Made by a program: the position numbers and the translations under genes
Part shown: positions 30,613-40,693 of the stretch, one piece after another
How positions within the stretch are numbered: the stretch's first letter is position 1
Layout of the letters: each line of letters begins with the position of its first letter
Origin: Egibacteraceae bacterium
Lineage (GTDB): Bacteria; Actinomycetota; Nitriliruptoria; Euzebyales; Egibacteraceae
Reading direction: 5' to 3'
Assembly (NCBI GenBank): GCA_040905805.1
Contig: JBBDQS010000008.1
Location: 1 to 61,285 of the forward strand
DNA length: 61,285 nt
Notes under the pieces: generated by a model
Databases searched by the model: none
The model's input: only the letters and a program-made list of their open reading frames with translations
Told to the model about the DNA's origin: nothing

Positions 30613-32166
30613 TCATCGGGCAGCGGCGAGCCACAGCCTGACTGCCTCCCTGCCGCGCGAGGAGGCTGCCGCCGGGTGCGGGACATCGAGGCCGGGCACC
30701 CAGACGACCAGATCGCCAGAGCCGGCGACGACCGGGACGAGGTCGCGCAGGGCCCGCGGCACACCGGCGTCGCTCAGGGCGTCGGTCAGGCGGGCGGAGC
30801 CGATCCGGTCGCCGCTGCGGCGGCTGCGCACCACCAGGGCCGCATCGGCAGGCACGACGGCCCACGGGGCGCGGGCGGTCCCCGGGGGGCCGACAGCCAA
30901 CGGCGTGGGGGTTGTCCTGTCTCTGTTCGTGGCGCGGGCCAGACCTGGCTCGTCGCGCCAGGGGACGAGGTCACTGCGCACGGCAAGGCCCAACTCGGGC
31001 AACACCACCTGCCCGGGCACTCGTAGCGGGCGGGCCGGCAGCGCCGGAAGGCCCGGTGGCACCGCCGCAAGCCACCCACCACCGCACGTCACCCATACCC
31101 CGCCGGGAGCGTGCAGCGCAGCACCCGGCCCCAGCGCGAGGATGGCCTCCACGCTCGAGGCGGACGCCGACCCGCTCGATGCGGGCCCCTCCACGCCCGT
31201 GTGCACGCCGCGCAGCAGTAGTCGGACGACCCTGGTGGCCAGGCCTCGGGGCAGCGTCGCGAGATCAGCGGTCGGCACCGCCCGGGCTGGGCCCCACGCC
31301 ACGACCGACCGCCGAGCCATGTCCGCGGCCAGTTCGTCGAGGGTGTCGGCGTCCTCGCGGGCCAGATCGGCAAGGCGCGTCAGCGCACCGACGGGGTCGC
31401 CCGTCCCTCCGCTCAGGGCAGCCACGGCGGGCAGCAGGTCGTGGCGTACTCGGGCCCGACGCTGCCGGGGGTCGCGGTTGGTGGGGTCCATGACCGCGCG
31501 CAGACCCTCCCCCGTCACGAAGGCGTGCACGTCGTCGCGGCGCAGCCGCAGGAGCGGTCGGACCACGCGCACACCGTGCGCGCCCTCCGTGTCGTGCTCG
31601 CTGGGACGGGACACGGCCATGCCCCCAAGGCCCCGCAGCCCGGTCCCCCGGGCGATGTTGAGCAGCACCGTCTCGGCCTGGTCGTCGGCGGTGTGCCCCA
31701 CGACCAGGGCGCGCGCCTGGACAGCCGCGGCGATGCGCGACAGGGCGGCGTAGCGGGCCTCGCGGGCTGCGGCCTCCACCCCGCGCCCGGTCGACCGGAC
31801 CTGCACGGACCGCTGGTGGTAGGCCAGCCCGAGGGCTGCGGCGTGCGCCGCAGCCACCTCGGCGTCGGCGGCGTCGTCACGCAGCCCATGGCGGATGTGG
31901 GCCACGCACGCCACCAGGTCGGGACGGGCTTCGGTGACCAGGAACGCCAGCGCGGTCGAATCCGGACCGCCCGACACGGCCAGCACGACCGGGGCGCGCG
32001 GCGCCACGACAGCGTCCAGGACGGCGCGCACCTCGGCGAGCACCGCGTCGCGGCCCTGGCCCGGTCGCAGCGCCCCGATCAGGACTGTCTCGCCCCAGGG
32101 ACCGCGAACGGCGGCCGGCGGGTCACGAGGCGGCGGCGATCCGCCCCGCCCAGCGGTCCGGGTCAT
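30613..32166 (-). CDS. tilS: tRNA(Ile)-lysidine synthase
   Basis: TilS modifies C34 of the tRNA-Ile that reads AUA. The 517-residue protein has the PP-loop [11 protein letters not shown] (about residues 66-76), [34 protein letters not shown] and [21 protein letters not shown]-terminal substrate-binding region includes [11 protein letters not shown]. The start is uncertain: ATG 32166 overlaps the upstream gene by 44 bp, and no closer start codon precedes the conserved core. Confidence 0.93.
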   Translation of the reverse strand: MTRTAGRGGSPPPRDPPAAVRGPWGETVLIGALRPGQGRDAVLAEVRAVLDAVVAPRAPVVLAVSGGPDSTALAFLVTEARPDLVACVAHIRHGLRDDAADAEVAAAHAAALGLAYHQRSVQVRSTGRGVEAAAREARYAALSRIAAAVQARALVVGHTADDQAETVLLNIARGTGLRGLGGMAVSRPSEHDTEGAHGVRVVRPLLRLRRDDVHAFVTGEGLRAVMDPTNRDPRQRRARVRHDLLPAVAALSGGTGDPVGALTRLADLAREDADTLDELAADMARRSVVAWGPARAVPTADLATLPRGLATRVVRLLLRGVHTGVEGPASSGSASASSVEAILALGPGAALHAPGGVWVTCGGGWLAAVPPGLPALPARPLRVPGQVVLPELGLAVRSDLVPWRDEPGLARATNRDRTTPTPLAVGPPGTARAPWAVVPADAALVVRSRRSGDRIGSARLTDALSDAGVPRALRDLVPVVAGSGDLVVWVPGLDVPHPAAASSRGREAVRLWLAAAR

Positions 32167-33238
32167 CGAGCTCGACGTCGGTCGGGATGTGGTCGGGATC
32201 CTCCCACACGCGGTTGAACGCGTCCCGGCCGTGGCGCTCGGCGACCGCCAGGATGAAGGTCTCGCCGACGCGGTACTGCTGGGCCTTCATGGACAGCCCC
32301 AGGGCCTTGCGCATCGCCTGGTCCATGGCCTTCGACCGGCGTCGGTTCAGCAGGTCGCGCACCCGCGAGGGGTCAAGGCCGTTGCCGTCGCGCTCGGAGG
32401 CCACCTCGGCACCCCAGTCCATCACGACGTTGCCGTGGCCCTCCAACAGCGACATCAGCGCCTGCGCACGCTTGATGACCGCGGACTGCTCCTCGGACAG
32501 CACCACCTCGAGCAGCACCTGGGGGTCGCTCAACCGCGACGGGTTGCGCAGGAGGTCCCCGAGCTTGCTGACCGACTCCTTGACCCGGTCGGGGTCCAAG
32601 CGGGTCTCCGCGAGGTAGGTGTCAAGCAGGCCACGCAGGTGCGGTCGCAGCCACGGCACGGCCTCGAACTGCAGGCGGTGGGCGATCTCGTGCAGGCACA
32701 GCCCGAGACGGAACTCCTCGGCGGTCACATCGCTGCCGGGCAGCATCGAGCGCTCGATCTCCAGCAGGTTCGGGCCCACGAGCGTGAGCCGTCCCGGCGT
32801 CCGCCCGCCGGGCAGGAAGACCTCGTACTGGCCGAGCACACGGGTCGACAGGTACCCGAACACGATCCCGAGCTGCAGCCCGAGGGCTTTGCGAGTGGTG
32901 GCGCGGGCCACGTCGCTGCGGGCCATCAGCTGGTCGGCGAGCGGATCGGTCAGCTCGGCGATGCTCTCGATGTTCGCCTGGATCCAGGCCCGTCGCCCGA
33001 CCACGCGCACGTCGGCGGGCGGCAGGTCGGCGCCCAGGCCGGTGGCCGTGCGGGCCAGGCCGTCGGCGCGACGCACGGTGCGGGTGAGCTCACCGCGCAG
33101 ATGGTCGACGTCGTCGCGGGTCAGCGCAGCGCCCCCGCCACCCTTGTCCGCCGGCCGTGCGGCGACCAGCCAGGCGACGCGGCTGGCGAGAGCCCAGTCG
33201 GCGAGCGGCTCGATCGGGCTGGTCGGCTCGACAGCCAC
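32123..33238 (-). CDS. Zinc-dependent metalloprotease (F420-biosynthesis-associated family)
   Basis: The 371-residue protein matches the actinobacterial family annotated as zinc-dependent metalloprotease or coenzyme F420 biosynthesis-associated protein. Near residue 190 it has the zincin motif [17 protein letters not shown]. Other family landmarks are [30 protein letters not shown] and [10 protein letters not shown]. In actinobacteria it is regularly next to tilS-hpt-ftsH. GTG 33238 was chosen because the frame upstream belongs to the preceding gene's region. Confidence 0.9.
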   Translation of the reverse strand: MAVEPTSPIEPLADWALASRVAWLVAARPADKGGGGAALTRDDVDHLRGELTRTVRRADGLARTATGLGADLPPADVRVVGRRAWIQANIESIAELTDPLADQLMARSDVARATTRKALGLQLGIVFGYLSTRVLGQYEVFLPGGRTPGRLTLVGPNLLEIERSMLPGSDVTAEEFRLGLCLHEIAHRLQFEAVPWLRPHLRGLLDTYLAETRLDPDRVKESVSKLGDLLRNPSRLSDPQVLLEVVLSEEQSAVIKRAQALMSLLEGHGNVVMDWGAEVASERDGNGLDPSRVRDLLNRRRSKAMDQAMRKALGLSMKAQQYRVGETFILAVAERHGRDAFNRVWEDPDHIPTDVELDDPDRWAGRIAAAS

Positions 33239-33239
33239 G

Positions 33240-33542
33240 CTACTGGCGCTTCTTCGCTTTGCGCTCCTCGGAGAACCGCGGCTGCCACAGCAGGTACAGG
33301 CCGAGCACCCCGATGACCGCCACGCCGGCGAGGAGCAGCAGGGGGTAGAGGAGTCCGGCGAAGACGGTGGGCTGCTCGTAGGGCTCGGGGCGGAACTCCA
33401 GCGACGTCTCCGTCCCGCTACCGACCTCCTCGTAACTCGGCAGCTCCTCACTCTCGCCCCCGGCCTCGACCGCCATCGCCGGCGCGGCGACCGCGCACGC
33501 CAGCAACACCATCATGAGCACGGCCACCAGGCGCTTGGACAT
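33240..33542 (-). CDS. Small exported membrane protein
   Basis: The 100-residue product has a signal peptide ([20 protein letters not shown]), an acidic exposed segment ([20 protein letters not shown]), one transmembrane helix (about [20 protein letters not shown]) and a basic C-terminal tail. GGAGGG precedes ATG 33542, and its stop is one base before the metalloprotease start, so the two are coupled. The function is not recognised. Confidence 0.8.
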   Translation of the reverse strand: MSKRLVAVLMMVLLACAVAAPAMAVEAGGESEELPSYEEVGSGTETSLEFRPEPYEQPTVFAGLLYPLLLLAGVAVIGVLGLYLLWQPRFSEERKAKKRQ

Positions 33543-33724
33543 CGCCACCCTCCGTCGCGGACTTGTGATCTGACCAGCGGGAATCGCGGACGAGTGTACC
33601 CGAGGCGGCGCATCGCTCCGCACGGCGCCCCGGGGTGCCGCGACCATAAAGGCTCGGCGCCACCTTCGAGCCCACGCTACCCTCAACGGGTCCCGATGTG
33701 CCCACCGACACCAGGAGCGCAGCC

Positions 33725-34243
33725 ATGCCAGCAGGGCGTCGCCGCCTGATCGGCCTGGTATCGGTCGCGGGTGTGGCCCAGGCCTTCGTGCTCGTCGGCC
33801 TCCTGCACCGCCGGTCTGACGAGCTCGGTCACGCGCACGAGGCCGCGTACATCGACCCCGTCGCCCACTGGCTGCGCGACTCCGTGCTGTACGCCCCTGC
33901 CGGGGTGGTGGTGCTGCTGGTCGCCACCCTGCTCACCCGCCGCCTCGCGAACCGGTGGCTGCGCACGACCGACGGCGTCGGGGCGGCGATGCTGTGGGCC
34001 GGGCTCGGCGCCGCGATGTACGCGGTGGTCAGCGTGCCCGCGGCCATGGTCCACGGCGCGCTCTTCTCGTCCACGGTGGTGACCCCGCTGCTGTCGGCGG
34101 TGCAGGGCGCGATCGTCACCCTGCGCTACTCCTTCGGCCTGCTGATCGCCTGCGCCATGCTGCTCGGGCTGCCGTGGACGCGCCACCGTCGGGCGGCCCG
34201 CGCGCCGACGACCTCCCGTTCGCCCGTGTCCACACCGACGTAG
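33725..34243 (+). CDS. Four-helix membrane protein upstream of multicopper oxidase
   Basis: The 172-residue protein has four hydrophobic helices (about 10-28, 54-74, 89-110 and 130-150) and a polar loop rich in His and Asp (RRSDELGHAHEAAYIDP) facing outside by the positive-inside rule. GGAG precedes ATG 33725. It ends 9 bp before the multicopper oxidase and is probably in the same transcript. I do not recognise the family. Histidines in the loop could bind metal. Confidence 0.75.
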   Translation: MPAGRRRLIGLVSVAGVAQAFVLVGLLHRRSDELGHAHEAAYIDPVAHWLRDSVLYAPAGVVVLLVATLLTRRLANRWLRTTDGVGAAMLWAGLGAAMYAVVSVPAAMVHGALFSSTVVTPLLSAVQGAIVTLRYSFGLLIACAMLLGLPWTRHRRAARAPTTSRSPVSTPT

Positions 34244-34252
34244 GAGAGCACC

Positions 34253-36208
34253 GTGCTGACCAGACGACAGCTGCTGCAGATGGGCCTCGTGGGCGGCGCC
34301 GCCGTGCTGCTCCCGTGGGAGCGGGCCATCGTGGCCCTGGCCCAGAGCCCGTCGACGACGCCGTTCGCGGTCGACCTGCCGATCCCGGCGGTGAAGTCGC
34401 CGACCTCGACCGACGACACGACCGACTACTACGAGGTCGTGATGCAGCACGCCGAGGTCGAGATCCTGCCCGGCGTGCTCACGCCCGTGTGGGCCTACGA
34501 CGGGCTCTACCCGGGTCCGACCATCAAGGCCCGCAGGGACCGCACGGTGGTGGTGACCCAGGTCAACGAGCTCGACGTGGACGCGAGCGTCCACAACCAC
34601 GGCGCCCACGTGCGACCCGAGGACGACGGTCACCCCGTCGACCTCATCCCGCCGGGCGGGCAGAAGGTCTACACCTATCCCAACCTCCAGCGCGCGGCGA
34701 GCCTCTGGTACCACGACCACGTGATGCACGTGACGTCGCGCAACGTCTACATGGGACTCGCAGCCTTCTACCTGATCGGCGACGAGGTCGAGGACGCGCT
34801 CGACCTGCCGACCGGCGAGTACGACATCCCCATCGTCATCCAGGACCGCAGCTTCGAGGAGGACGGGACGCTGCGGTTCGTCGACAGCATCAACAGCGTG
34901 CTCGGCAACACGATCGTGGTGAACGGCAAGCCCTGGCCGCGCCTGGAGGTCGCCAACCGCAAGTACCGGCTGCGCTTCCTGAACGGCTCGAACACCCGCG
35001 ACTACGAGCTGGCCCTGGACTCCGGCGACGACCTCGTGCAGATCGGCACCGACGGCGGCCTCATGCCCGAGCCGAACCGGGCGTCGAGCATCATGCTGTC
35101 ACCCGCCGAGCGGGTCGAGATCGTGATCGATTTCGCCGACGTGCCGGTCGGCGACTCGGTCGTGCTGAAGAACCTGATCGGCAACCCCAACATCGGGTTG
35201 GACGACATCATGCGCTTCGACGTCGTGCGCTCGGAGGACGATCCCGTCGGTGCGGTGCCGCCCACGCTGCGGCCCGTGCCGGAGCGCGGCCCGGCGCGCG
35301 TCACCCGGGACTTCGACATGGACTTCAGCGACGAGCTCGGACTGTGGGTGATCAACGGGCAGCCCTTCGACGAAGACCGCATCGACGTGCGCCCGCAGCT
35401 CGACGTCCCCGAGATCTGGCGGGTCCACAACAGCGCGGGGGCGCCCCACCCGTTCCACATCCACCAGGGGATGTTCCAGGTCGTGGACCGCGACGGGGAG
35501 CCGCCCCTGCCCGCCGAGATCGGCATGAAGGACACCGTGCAGGTGAACCCCGGCGAGACGGTGAGCTTCCACACGGTCCTCACGCGCTACACGGGGGTCT
35601 ACGTCTACCACTGCCACAACCTGGCCCACGAGGACCACGACATGATGGCCCAGATGGAGATCGTGCCCGCAGACATACCGGAGTTCTCCGACATCGCCGG
35701 GCACACCCACGAGGAGGCGATCCTGGCCGTCGCCACCGCGGGCATCACCACCGGGTTCCCCGACGGCACGTTCCGGCCCCAGGACCCGGTGACACGCGGC
35801 CAGATGGCCGCGTTCCTCCAGCGGGCGCTGGAGCTGCCGTCCGGCGCCGGCGGCGGGCAGTTCTCCGACGTGGGCGGCCACACCCACGAGGAGGCGATCG
35901 CGGCCGTCGCCGCCGCGGAGATCGCCGCCGGCTTCCCCGACGGCACCTACCGGCCCCAGCAGCCGGTCAGCCGCGACCAGATGGCCTCCTTCCTCCAGCG
36001 GGCGCTGGACCTGCCGCCGGGCGGACCCCACCCGTTCACCGACGTGGCCGGCAACCCCCACGAACCGGCGATCGCCGCGGTCGCCCAGGAGGGGATCGCG
36101 TCCGGCTTCCCCGACGGCACCTACCGCCCGCGCCAGCAGGTCACCCGCGGGCAGATGGCGGCGTTCCTGGCCCGGGCCCTGGACATGGACACGCCGACCC
36201 CGGCGTGA
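34253..36208 (+). CDS. Multicopper oxidase with three C-terminal SLH domains
   Basis: The 651-residue protein starts with a Tat-type signal (MLTRRQLLQMGLVGGAAVLL). The oxidase part (~50-470) has all copper-ligand motifs: HNHGAH, LWYHDHVMHVT, HPFHIHQGMFQV and VYHCHNLAHEDHDMM. From ~480, three S-layer-homology repeats follow (ITTGFPDGTFRPQDPVTRGQ, IAAGFPDGTYRPQQPVSRDQ, IASGFPDGTYRPRQQVTRGQ). SLH repeats bind pyruvylated wall polymers, so the enzyme should sit on the cell surface. Substrate (metal, phenol or other) cannot be told. GTG 34253 follows GGAG. Confidence 0.93.
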   Translation: MLTRRQLLQMGLVGGAAVLLPWERAIVALAQSPSTTPFAVDLPIPAVKSPTSTDDTTDYYEVVMQHAEVEILPGVLTPVWAYDGLYPGPTIKARRDRTVVVTQVNELDVDASVHNHGAHVRPEDDGHPVDLIPPGGQKVYTYPNLQRAASLWYHDHVMHVTSRNVYMGLAAFYLIGDEVEDALDLPTGEYDIPIVIQDRSFEEDGTLRFVDSINSVLGNTIVVNGKPWPRLEVANRKYRLRFLNGSNTRDYELALDSGDDLVQIGTDGGLMPEPNRASSIMLSPAERVEIVIDFADVPVGDSVVLKNLIGNPNIGLDDIMRFDVVRSEDDPVGAVPPTLRPVPERGPARVTRDFDMDFSDELGLWVINGQPFDEDRIDVRPQLDVPEIWRVHNSAGAPHPFHIHQGMFQVVDRDGEPPLPAEIGMKDTVQVNPGETVSFHTVLTRYTGVYVYHCHNLAHEDHDMMAQMEIVPADIPEFSDIAGHTHEEAILAVATAGITTGFPDGTFRPQDPVTRGQMAAFLQRALELPSGAGGGQFSDVGGHTHEEAIAAVAAAEIAAGFPDGTYRPQQPVSRDQMASFLQRALDLPPGGPHPFTDVAGNPHEPAIAAVAQEGIASGFPDGTYRPRQQVTRGQMAAFLARALDMDTPTPA

Positions 36209-36227
36209 CCGTGACACCGCTGCCGCG

Positions 36228-37304
36228 CTACGAGGAGACGGCCTGGCGCCGAAGGGCCGCGTAGCCGGGCTTGATGACCTCGTCGATCAGCCGCAGGCGG
36301 TCGTCGAACGGCCAGAAGGCGCTCTTCATCGCGTTCAGGGTCAGCCACTCCACCTCGGACAGGCCGAAGCCGAACGCCTCGATCAGCCGGGCGAACTCGC
36401 CGGTGAGGGTGACGTCGGAGACCAGCCGGTTGTCGGTGTTCACCGTGACGCGGAACCGCAGCCGCCGCAGCAGGTCGATGGGATGCACGGCCAGGGACGC
36501 CACCGCGCCGGTGTGCACGTTGGACGTCGGGCACATCTCCAGGGGGATCCGGCGGTCCCGGACGAACTGCGCGAGCCGGCCGAGGCGCACGCCGTCGTCA
36601 TCGGTGGTGATGTCTTCGACGATGCGCACGCCATGGCCGAGCCGCTGGGCGCCGCACCACTGCAGCGCCTCCCAGATCGACGGCAGGCCGAAGCTCTCGC
36701 CCGCGTGGATGGTGAAGTGGAAGTTGGCCCGGGCGATCAGCTGGAACGCGTCGAGGTGGCGGGTCGGCGGGTAGCCGGCCTCGGCGCCGGCGATGTCGAA
36801 GCCGACGACCCCGCCCTCGCGGTGGCGGACCGCCAGCTCGGCGATCTCCGACGAGCGCGCCGCGGTCCGCATCGCCGTGCAGATCAGGCCCAGGGTGATC
36901 CCGAAGTCCCGGCTGCCCCGGGCCAGCCCGTCGAGGACCGCCTCGACCACCCCGTCGAGGTCCAACCCCTCCTCCAGGTGCAGCTCGGGAGCGAAGCGCA
37001 GCTCGGCGTAGGCGACCCCGTCGGCGGCGAGGTCCTCGGCGGCCTCGTAGGCCACCCGGGCGAGGGTCTCCTGGCTCTGCAACACGGCTGTGGTGTGGGC
37101 GAACGCCTCCAGGTAGCGCTCGAGGCTGCCGCGTTCGGCCTGCCGGCGAAACCAGGTCGCCAGCTCGGCCGGGTCGTCGGTCGGCAGCCGGTGGTCGCCA
37201 CGCTGCTCGGCCATCTCGAGCAGCGTGGCGGGGCGCAGGCCGCCGTCGAGATGGTCGTGGAGCAGGACCTTCGGGGCGGCGCGGAGCTGGTCGGCCGTGA
37301 TCAT
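36228..37304 (-). CDS. add: Adenosine deaminase
   Basis: Adenosine deaminase converts adenosine to inosine in purine salvage. The 358-residue TIM-barrel protein has the first metal pair in [17 protein letters not shown], the third His in [32 protein letters not shown] and the final ligand in [11 protein letters not shown]. The usual SLDDP is replaced by VNTDNRLVS, as in many actinobacterial members. It converges on the multicopper oxidase with a 19-bp gap. Confidence 0.94.
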   Translation of the reverse strand: MITADQLRAAPKVLLHDHLDGGLRPATLLEMAEQRGDHRLPTDDPAELATWFRRQAERGSLERYLEAFAHTTAVLQSQETLARVAYEAAEDLAADGVAYAELRFAPELHLEEGLDLDGVVEAVLDGLARGSRDFGITLGLICTAMRTAARSSEIAELAVRHREGGVVGFDIAGAEAGYPPTRHLDAFQLIARANFHFTIHAGESFGLPSIWEALQWCGAQRLGHGVRIVEDITTDDDGVRLGRLAQFVRDRRIPLEMCPTSNVHTGAVASLAVHPIDLLRRLRFRVTVNTDNRLVSDVTLTGEFARLIEAFGFGLSEVEWLTLNAMKSAFWPFDDRLRLIDEVIKPGYAALRRQAVSS

Positions 37305-37356
37305 CGCCGCCGACCATACCCACGCGCGCGCCCGCGGGTCACCGTGCGGCCCAGCG

Positions 37357-38727
37357 CTAGCTGCGGTGCGTGGCGCCGGTGCGCCGTGGGGCGGAGCCCT
37401 TGTGGCGACCGGAGGTCCCGTTGGGGCCCGGGCGCCCGTTGCCACCCGACGAGCGGCCCTTGCCCTGCGGGCGTCCCTGCGACTGCGGGCGGCCCTTCGA
37501 GCGGGGCTTGCCCGACCGCACCGGCGCCGCGTGGGGGGCCTCGCCCCGTCGGGAACCACCCTCGCCGCTCAGCTGCGCCACGGCGAAGGGGTCGACGTGC
37601 TGGTGGATCGCCAGTGCCCGCTGCAGGCCCTTGACGTCGCCGATCTTGTCCGGCCCGACCAACGTCACGACCAGGCCGTCGTTGCCGGCCCGCCCGGTGC
37701 GTCCCGAGCGGTGGACGTAGTCCTTGTCGGTGGCGGGCGGGTCGTAGTGCACGACCACGCCGACGTTGTCCACGTGGATGCCACGGGCGGCGACGTCGGT
37801 GGCGATCAGCGCGGACACCCGGCCGCTGGTGAAGTCCGACAGCGCGCGCTCGCGCTGGTTCTGCGACCGGTTGCCGTGGATGGCGGCGGAGCGCACACCC
37901 TGGCGGTTGAGCTGCTTGGCCACCCGGTCCGCGGCGTGCTTGGTGCGCGTGAAGACGATCGCGGGCGCGGCGGCCTCGATCACCTCACGGGTGAGGGCCG
38001 TGCGGTCGGTCGACGCGGCATGCCAGAAGAAGTGGCGGACGTCACCGCTGGACTCGATGGTCTCGGTGAGCTCATGGCGGGCCGGGTCGCGCTGGTAGCG
38101 GCGGATCAGCACGTCCACGTCACCGTCGAGGGTGGCGGAGAACAGCAGCGTCTGGCGATCCGTGGCCGTCTGGTCGAGCAGGCGCTTGACCTCGGGCAGG
38201 AAGCCCATGTCGGCCATGCGGTCGGCCTCGTCGATGACGACGAAGCCCACCTCGGACAGGTCGGCGTCGCGCCGGCGGACGAGGTCGGCCAGGCGGCCGG
38301 GGCAGGCGATGGCGATGTCGACACCGCGGCGCAGGCAGCGCTGGTCACGGCTGATCGTGGTGCCGCCGTAGAACGTGGCGACCGTGCGGCCCTGCGCTGC
38401 CGCCAGGGGCGCGAGCACCTCGGCCACCTGCGAGGCGAGCTCGCGGGTGGGGACCAGGACCAGCGCGCGCGGCTTGCGCGGGCTGCCCTTGTGGGCGCTG
38501 ACCGCCAGCGGGATGCAGAAGGCGAGGGTCTTGCCGGATCCGGTCGGGGCGCGACCGCACATGTCGCGGCCGGCCATCGCCTCGGCGATGGTCGCGGCCT
38601 GGATGGGGAACGGCGCGGTCACGCCGCTGCGGGCGAGCGCGTCGACGAGCGGGCGCGGGACGCCGAGCTCGGTGAAGGTGGTTGTCAAGATGATCTGCTC
38701 CTGCCCGGATGAAGTCCGGGCGGTCAT
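37357..38727 (-). CDS. DEAD-box RNA helicase (RhlE-like)
   Basis: The 456-residue protein has the ordered helicase motifs: Q-motif ([11 protein letters not shown]...PFPIQAATI), I (APTGSGKT), Ia ([10 protein letters not shown]), II ([12 protein letters not shown], a DEAD variant), III (FSATL), IV ([10 protein letters not shown]), V ([10 protein letters not shown]) and VI ([12 protein letters not shown]). A C-terminal tail of ~70 residues rich in Gly, Arg, Ser and Lys should bind RNA. I prefer ATG 38727 because upstream residues look non-coding; the frame stays open to 38961. Such helicases help ribosome assembly and cold adaptation. Confidence 0.9.
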   Translation of the reverse strand: MTARTSSGQEQIILTTTFTELGVPRPLVDALARSGVTAPFPIQAATIAEAMAGRDMCGRAPTGSGKTLAFCIPLAVSAHKGSPRKPRALVLVPTRELASQVAEVLAPLAAAQGRTVATFYGGTTISRDQRCLRRGVDIAIACPGRLADLVRRRDADLSEVGFVVIDEADRMADMGFLPEVKRLLDQTATDRQTLLFSATLDGDVDVLIRRYQRDPARHELTETIESSGDVRHFFWHAASTDRTALTREVIEAAAPAIVFTRTKHAADRVAKQLNRQGVRSAAIHGNRSQNQRERALSDFTSGRVSALIATDVAARGIHVDNVGVVVHYDPPATDKDYVHRSGRTGRAGNDGLVVTLVGPDKIGDVKGLQRALAIHQHVDPFAVAQLSGEGGSRRGEAPHAAPVRSGKPRSKGRPQSQGRPQGKGRSSGGNGRPGPNGTSGRHKGSAPRRTGATHRS

Positions 38728-38994
38728 GTGCGCGCAAGCATCGGGTGCGTGCGCGAGCACGCAGCATGCAGTGCTGGTCGCACTGCAGGGGCTTCGTGCG
38801 TGGGCGAACACGCCCGAAGATGAGGATGCGGTGGTGCTGGGGTTGTGCCCGCTCATCACGTCCGGCGCCTTAGCGGTTCGCTCGCCTTGTCGACGAGCTC
38901 GTGCGGCGCGCGTGTTCCGAATGGCGTTACCGCTATCCGTGGTCACAGTGTAGTCGTTCACGCGCCGGGCGCACGCCAGGTGGCCCGGTGGTGT
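38728..38994 (-). promoter_or_regulatory. Probable long leader and promoter of the DEAD-box gene
   Basis: No gene is visible. On the minus strand TACACT at 38952-38947 is a possible -10 box, which would leave a ~210-base leader before ATG 38727. The leader contains repeated GCGTGCGCGAGCACG-like inverted repeats near 38745-38765. Long structured leaders are known for cold-shock DEAD-box genes; the promoter call is weak. Confidence 0.3.
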
Positions 38995-40617
38995 CTAGTC
39001 GGGGGGGCTCAACTGCAGCCAGTTGTAGAAGGCTGCCTGATCGCCCTCGAAGGAGTAGCGGGCCCGGTCGACCGTGGGGAACTGCGTGGCGGTAGCGTCC
39101 AGCTGGGACAGCAGCACCAGGCTGCCGGCCGCCGTCGATGCGTTCGGGATGATCTCCGAGAAGTCGTCGAAGTCGACGTAGGCGGTGCGGTCCGAGACGG
39201 AGACGATGCGGACCATCCCGGCGGTGTCCTCGGAGAACCAGCTCCAGTAGTCGTGCGCGCGCTCCGCAGCGGTGGGACCCTCCAGCAGCGCGTCCATCGT
39301 GGCGCGCAGGACGCCCGCGACCGGCACCGTCCGCGGGAGGGGGAAGACCTCGCCGGTCTGGTCGCTGTCCGGGCCGCTGAAGAAGACCGAGACCTCCACG
39401 TCGCCGCCCAGCCAGCCAAGGAGGCGCACCGCAAAGCTCGCCGTCTGGTCGCGGCGCACCGAGGCCCCGGGACGGTAGGAGCCGTCCAGGTAGCCGGCGG
39501 CCAGGCCATGCTGCGCGGCACCGTTGACGTTGGCGAAGTGGGCGTTGCCCGGCGGCACGTCGCTGAACGCCTCCTGGTCGCTGGCCAGATCGGTGTCGGC
39601 GGCGTACTCAGCGGCCCGCAGCAGCATGGAGGCCATCTGGTCACGGCGGACCGGGAACGACGGCCCGAACGCCCCGTCGTCCAGGTGGCCGGGGCCGCCC
39701 TGCACGATGCCGGCGGCGGCCAGCCGGCGCACCGCCTCGTCGTGGGCGGAGCCCGCGGGCACGTCGGTGAAGCCCTCACCGGGCGGTGGCAGATCGACGC
39801 CGCCGGCCTCCAGCGCGCGGAAGACGAACGCGGCCATCTGGTCACGGCGCACCGAAAGGACCGGGCGGTAGGTGTTGTCGGCGTACCCGGTGACGATGCT
39901 GTGGGCGGTCGCGCAGTCCACGTTCAGCCGGTGCGCCGTGGAGATCTGCTGACGATCGGCGAAGGGGGCGGACTCCAGGTCGGCGTTGGTGATGAGTGGG
40001 CACGACCATCCGTCCGAGGACACCGGGCCGGCAAAGGCGCCCTCACCCTCGATGTGCTCGCCCGCGGGCAGGCGGTCCTGGCGCAGCGCCGCCAGGTCCT
40101 CGGGGTCCTCGGGGTTGGTATCGTACTGCGCGAAGCCGGCGAACGTGATGGCGGCGGGCAGGTCCAGGCAGCGCGGGTCGAACGCGGCGCGGTACCACTG
40201 GCCGTCGAAGTCCAGGTCCCCATCACAGACCGGCGTGGCGTCGTCGAAGTGGGTGGCCACCACCCGCAGGTCCCCGTCCACGGAGTGCACCGACAGCTGG
40301 CCGGCGGGGAACCCGTGGGTCTCGGCGAAGGTGTTGAACACCCAGGCGATCTGGGTGTTGCCCGCCCAGCCGGGATCGGTGGCCGGGTCGGTGGGCTCGG
40401 CCACGCGCAGCGCGAACGCCAGTTCGCTCTCGGTGTACTCCGCGCACACCTCGAGGATCTGGACCTGGGGCGCGGTATCAGCGGGGGGGTCGGCCTCCAC
40501 GCACAGCTCGTGGCCGGTGGCAAGGGCGTGTGGACTGCCCGCCAGGCTGAGCGCACCTGCCAGCGCGAGCACGACCGCGACGACGAGGATCCGGGCAACG
40601 GGGCGGTGGACGGACAT
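38995..40617 (-). CDS. Secreted SLH-domain protein with C-terminal GerMN-like domain
   Basis: The 540-residue protein has a signal peptide (MSVHRPVARILVVAVVLALAG...HALA). A ~180-residue unrecognised beta-rich domain follows (TQIAWVFNTFAETHGFPAGQ, a solute-binding look). Three SLH repeats span ~230-420 (VTGYADNTYRPVLSVRRDQM, VQGGPGHLDDGAFGPSFPVR, AAGYLDGSYRPGASVRRDQT). A GerMN-like domain closes it (VEVSVFFSGPD, VLRATMDALLEGPTAAERA, DRTAYVDFDDFSE). GerMN domains bind in spore and cell-envelope settings. It is likely a surface-layer component. Confidence 0.85.
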   Translation of the reverse strand: MSVHRPVARILVVAVVLALAGALSLAGSPHALATGHELCVEADPPADTAPQVQILEVCAEYTESELAFALRVAEPTDPATDPGWAGNTQIAWVFNTFAETHGFPAGQLSVHSVDGDLRVVATHFDDATPVCDGDLDFDGQWYRAAFDPRCLDLPAAITFAGFAQYDTNPEDPEDLAALRQDRLPAGEHIEGEGAFAGPVSSDGWSCPLITNADLESAPFADRQQISTAHRLNVDCATAHSIVTGYADNTYRPVLSVRRDQMAAFVFRALEAGGVDLPPPGEGFTDVPAGSAHDEAVRRLAAAGIVQGGPGHLDDGAFGPSFPVRRDQMASMLLRAAEYAADTDLASDQEAFSDVPPGNAHFANVNGAAQHGLAAGYLDGSYRPGASVRRDQTASFAVRLLGWLGGDVEVSVFFSGPDSDQTGEVFPLPRTVPVAGVLRATMDALLEGPTAAERAHDYWSWFSEDTAGMVRIVSVSDRTAYVDFDDFSEIIPNASTAAGSLVLLSQLDATATQFPTVDRARYSFEGDQAAFYNWLQLSPPD

Positions 40618-40693
40618 CGTGGTGCCACTCTCCTCGGCAATCGGCGGCGAACATCCTCATGGGTAGGACGCGCGAGCGGCCCCGCGGGTTTAC

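Noticed and set aside
30291-30764. A minus-strand gene between tilS and hpt
   Set aside because: Only the last ~80 residues look mildly protein-like. There is no family match, no ribosome site, and the frame overlaps tilS.
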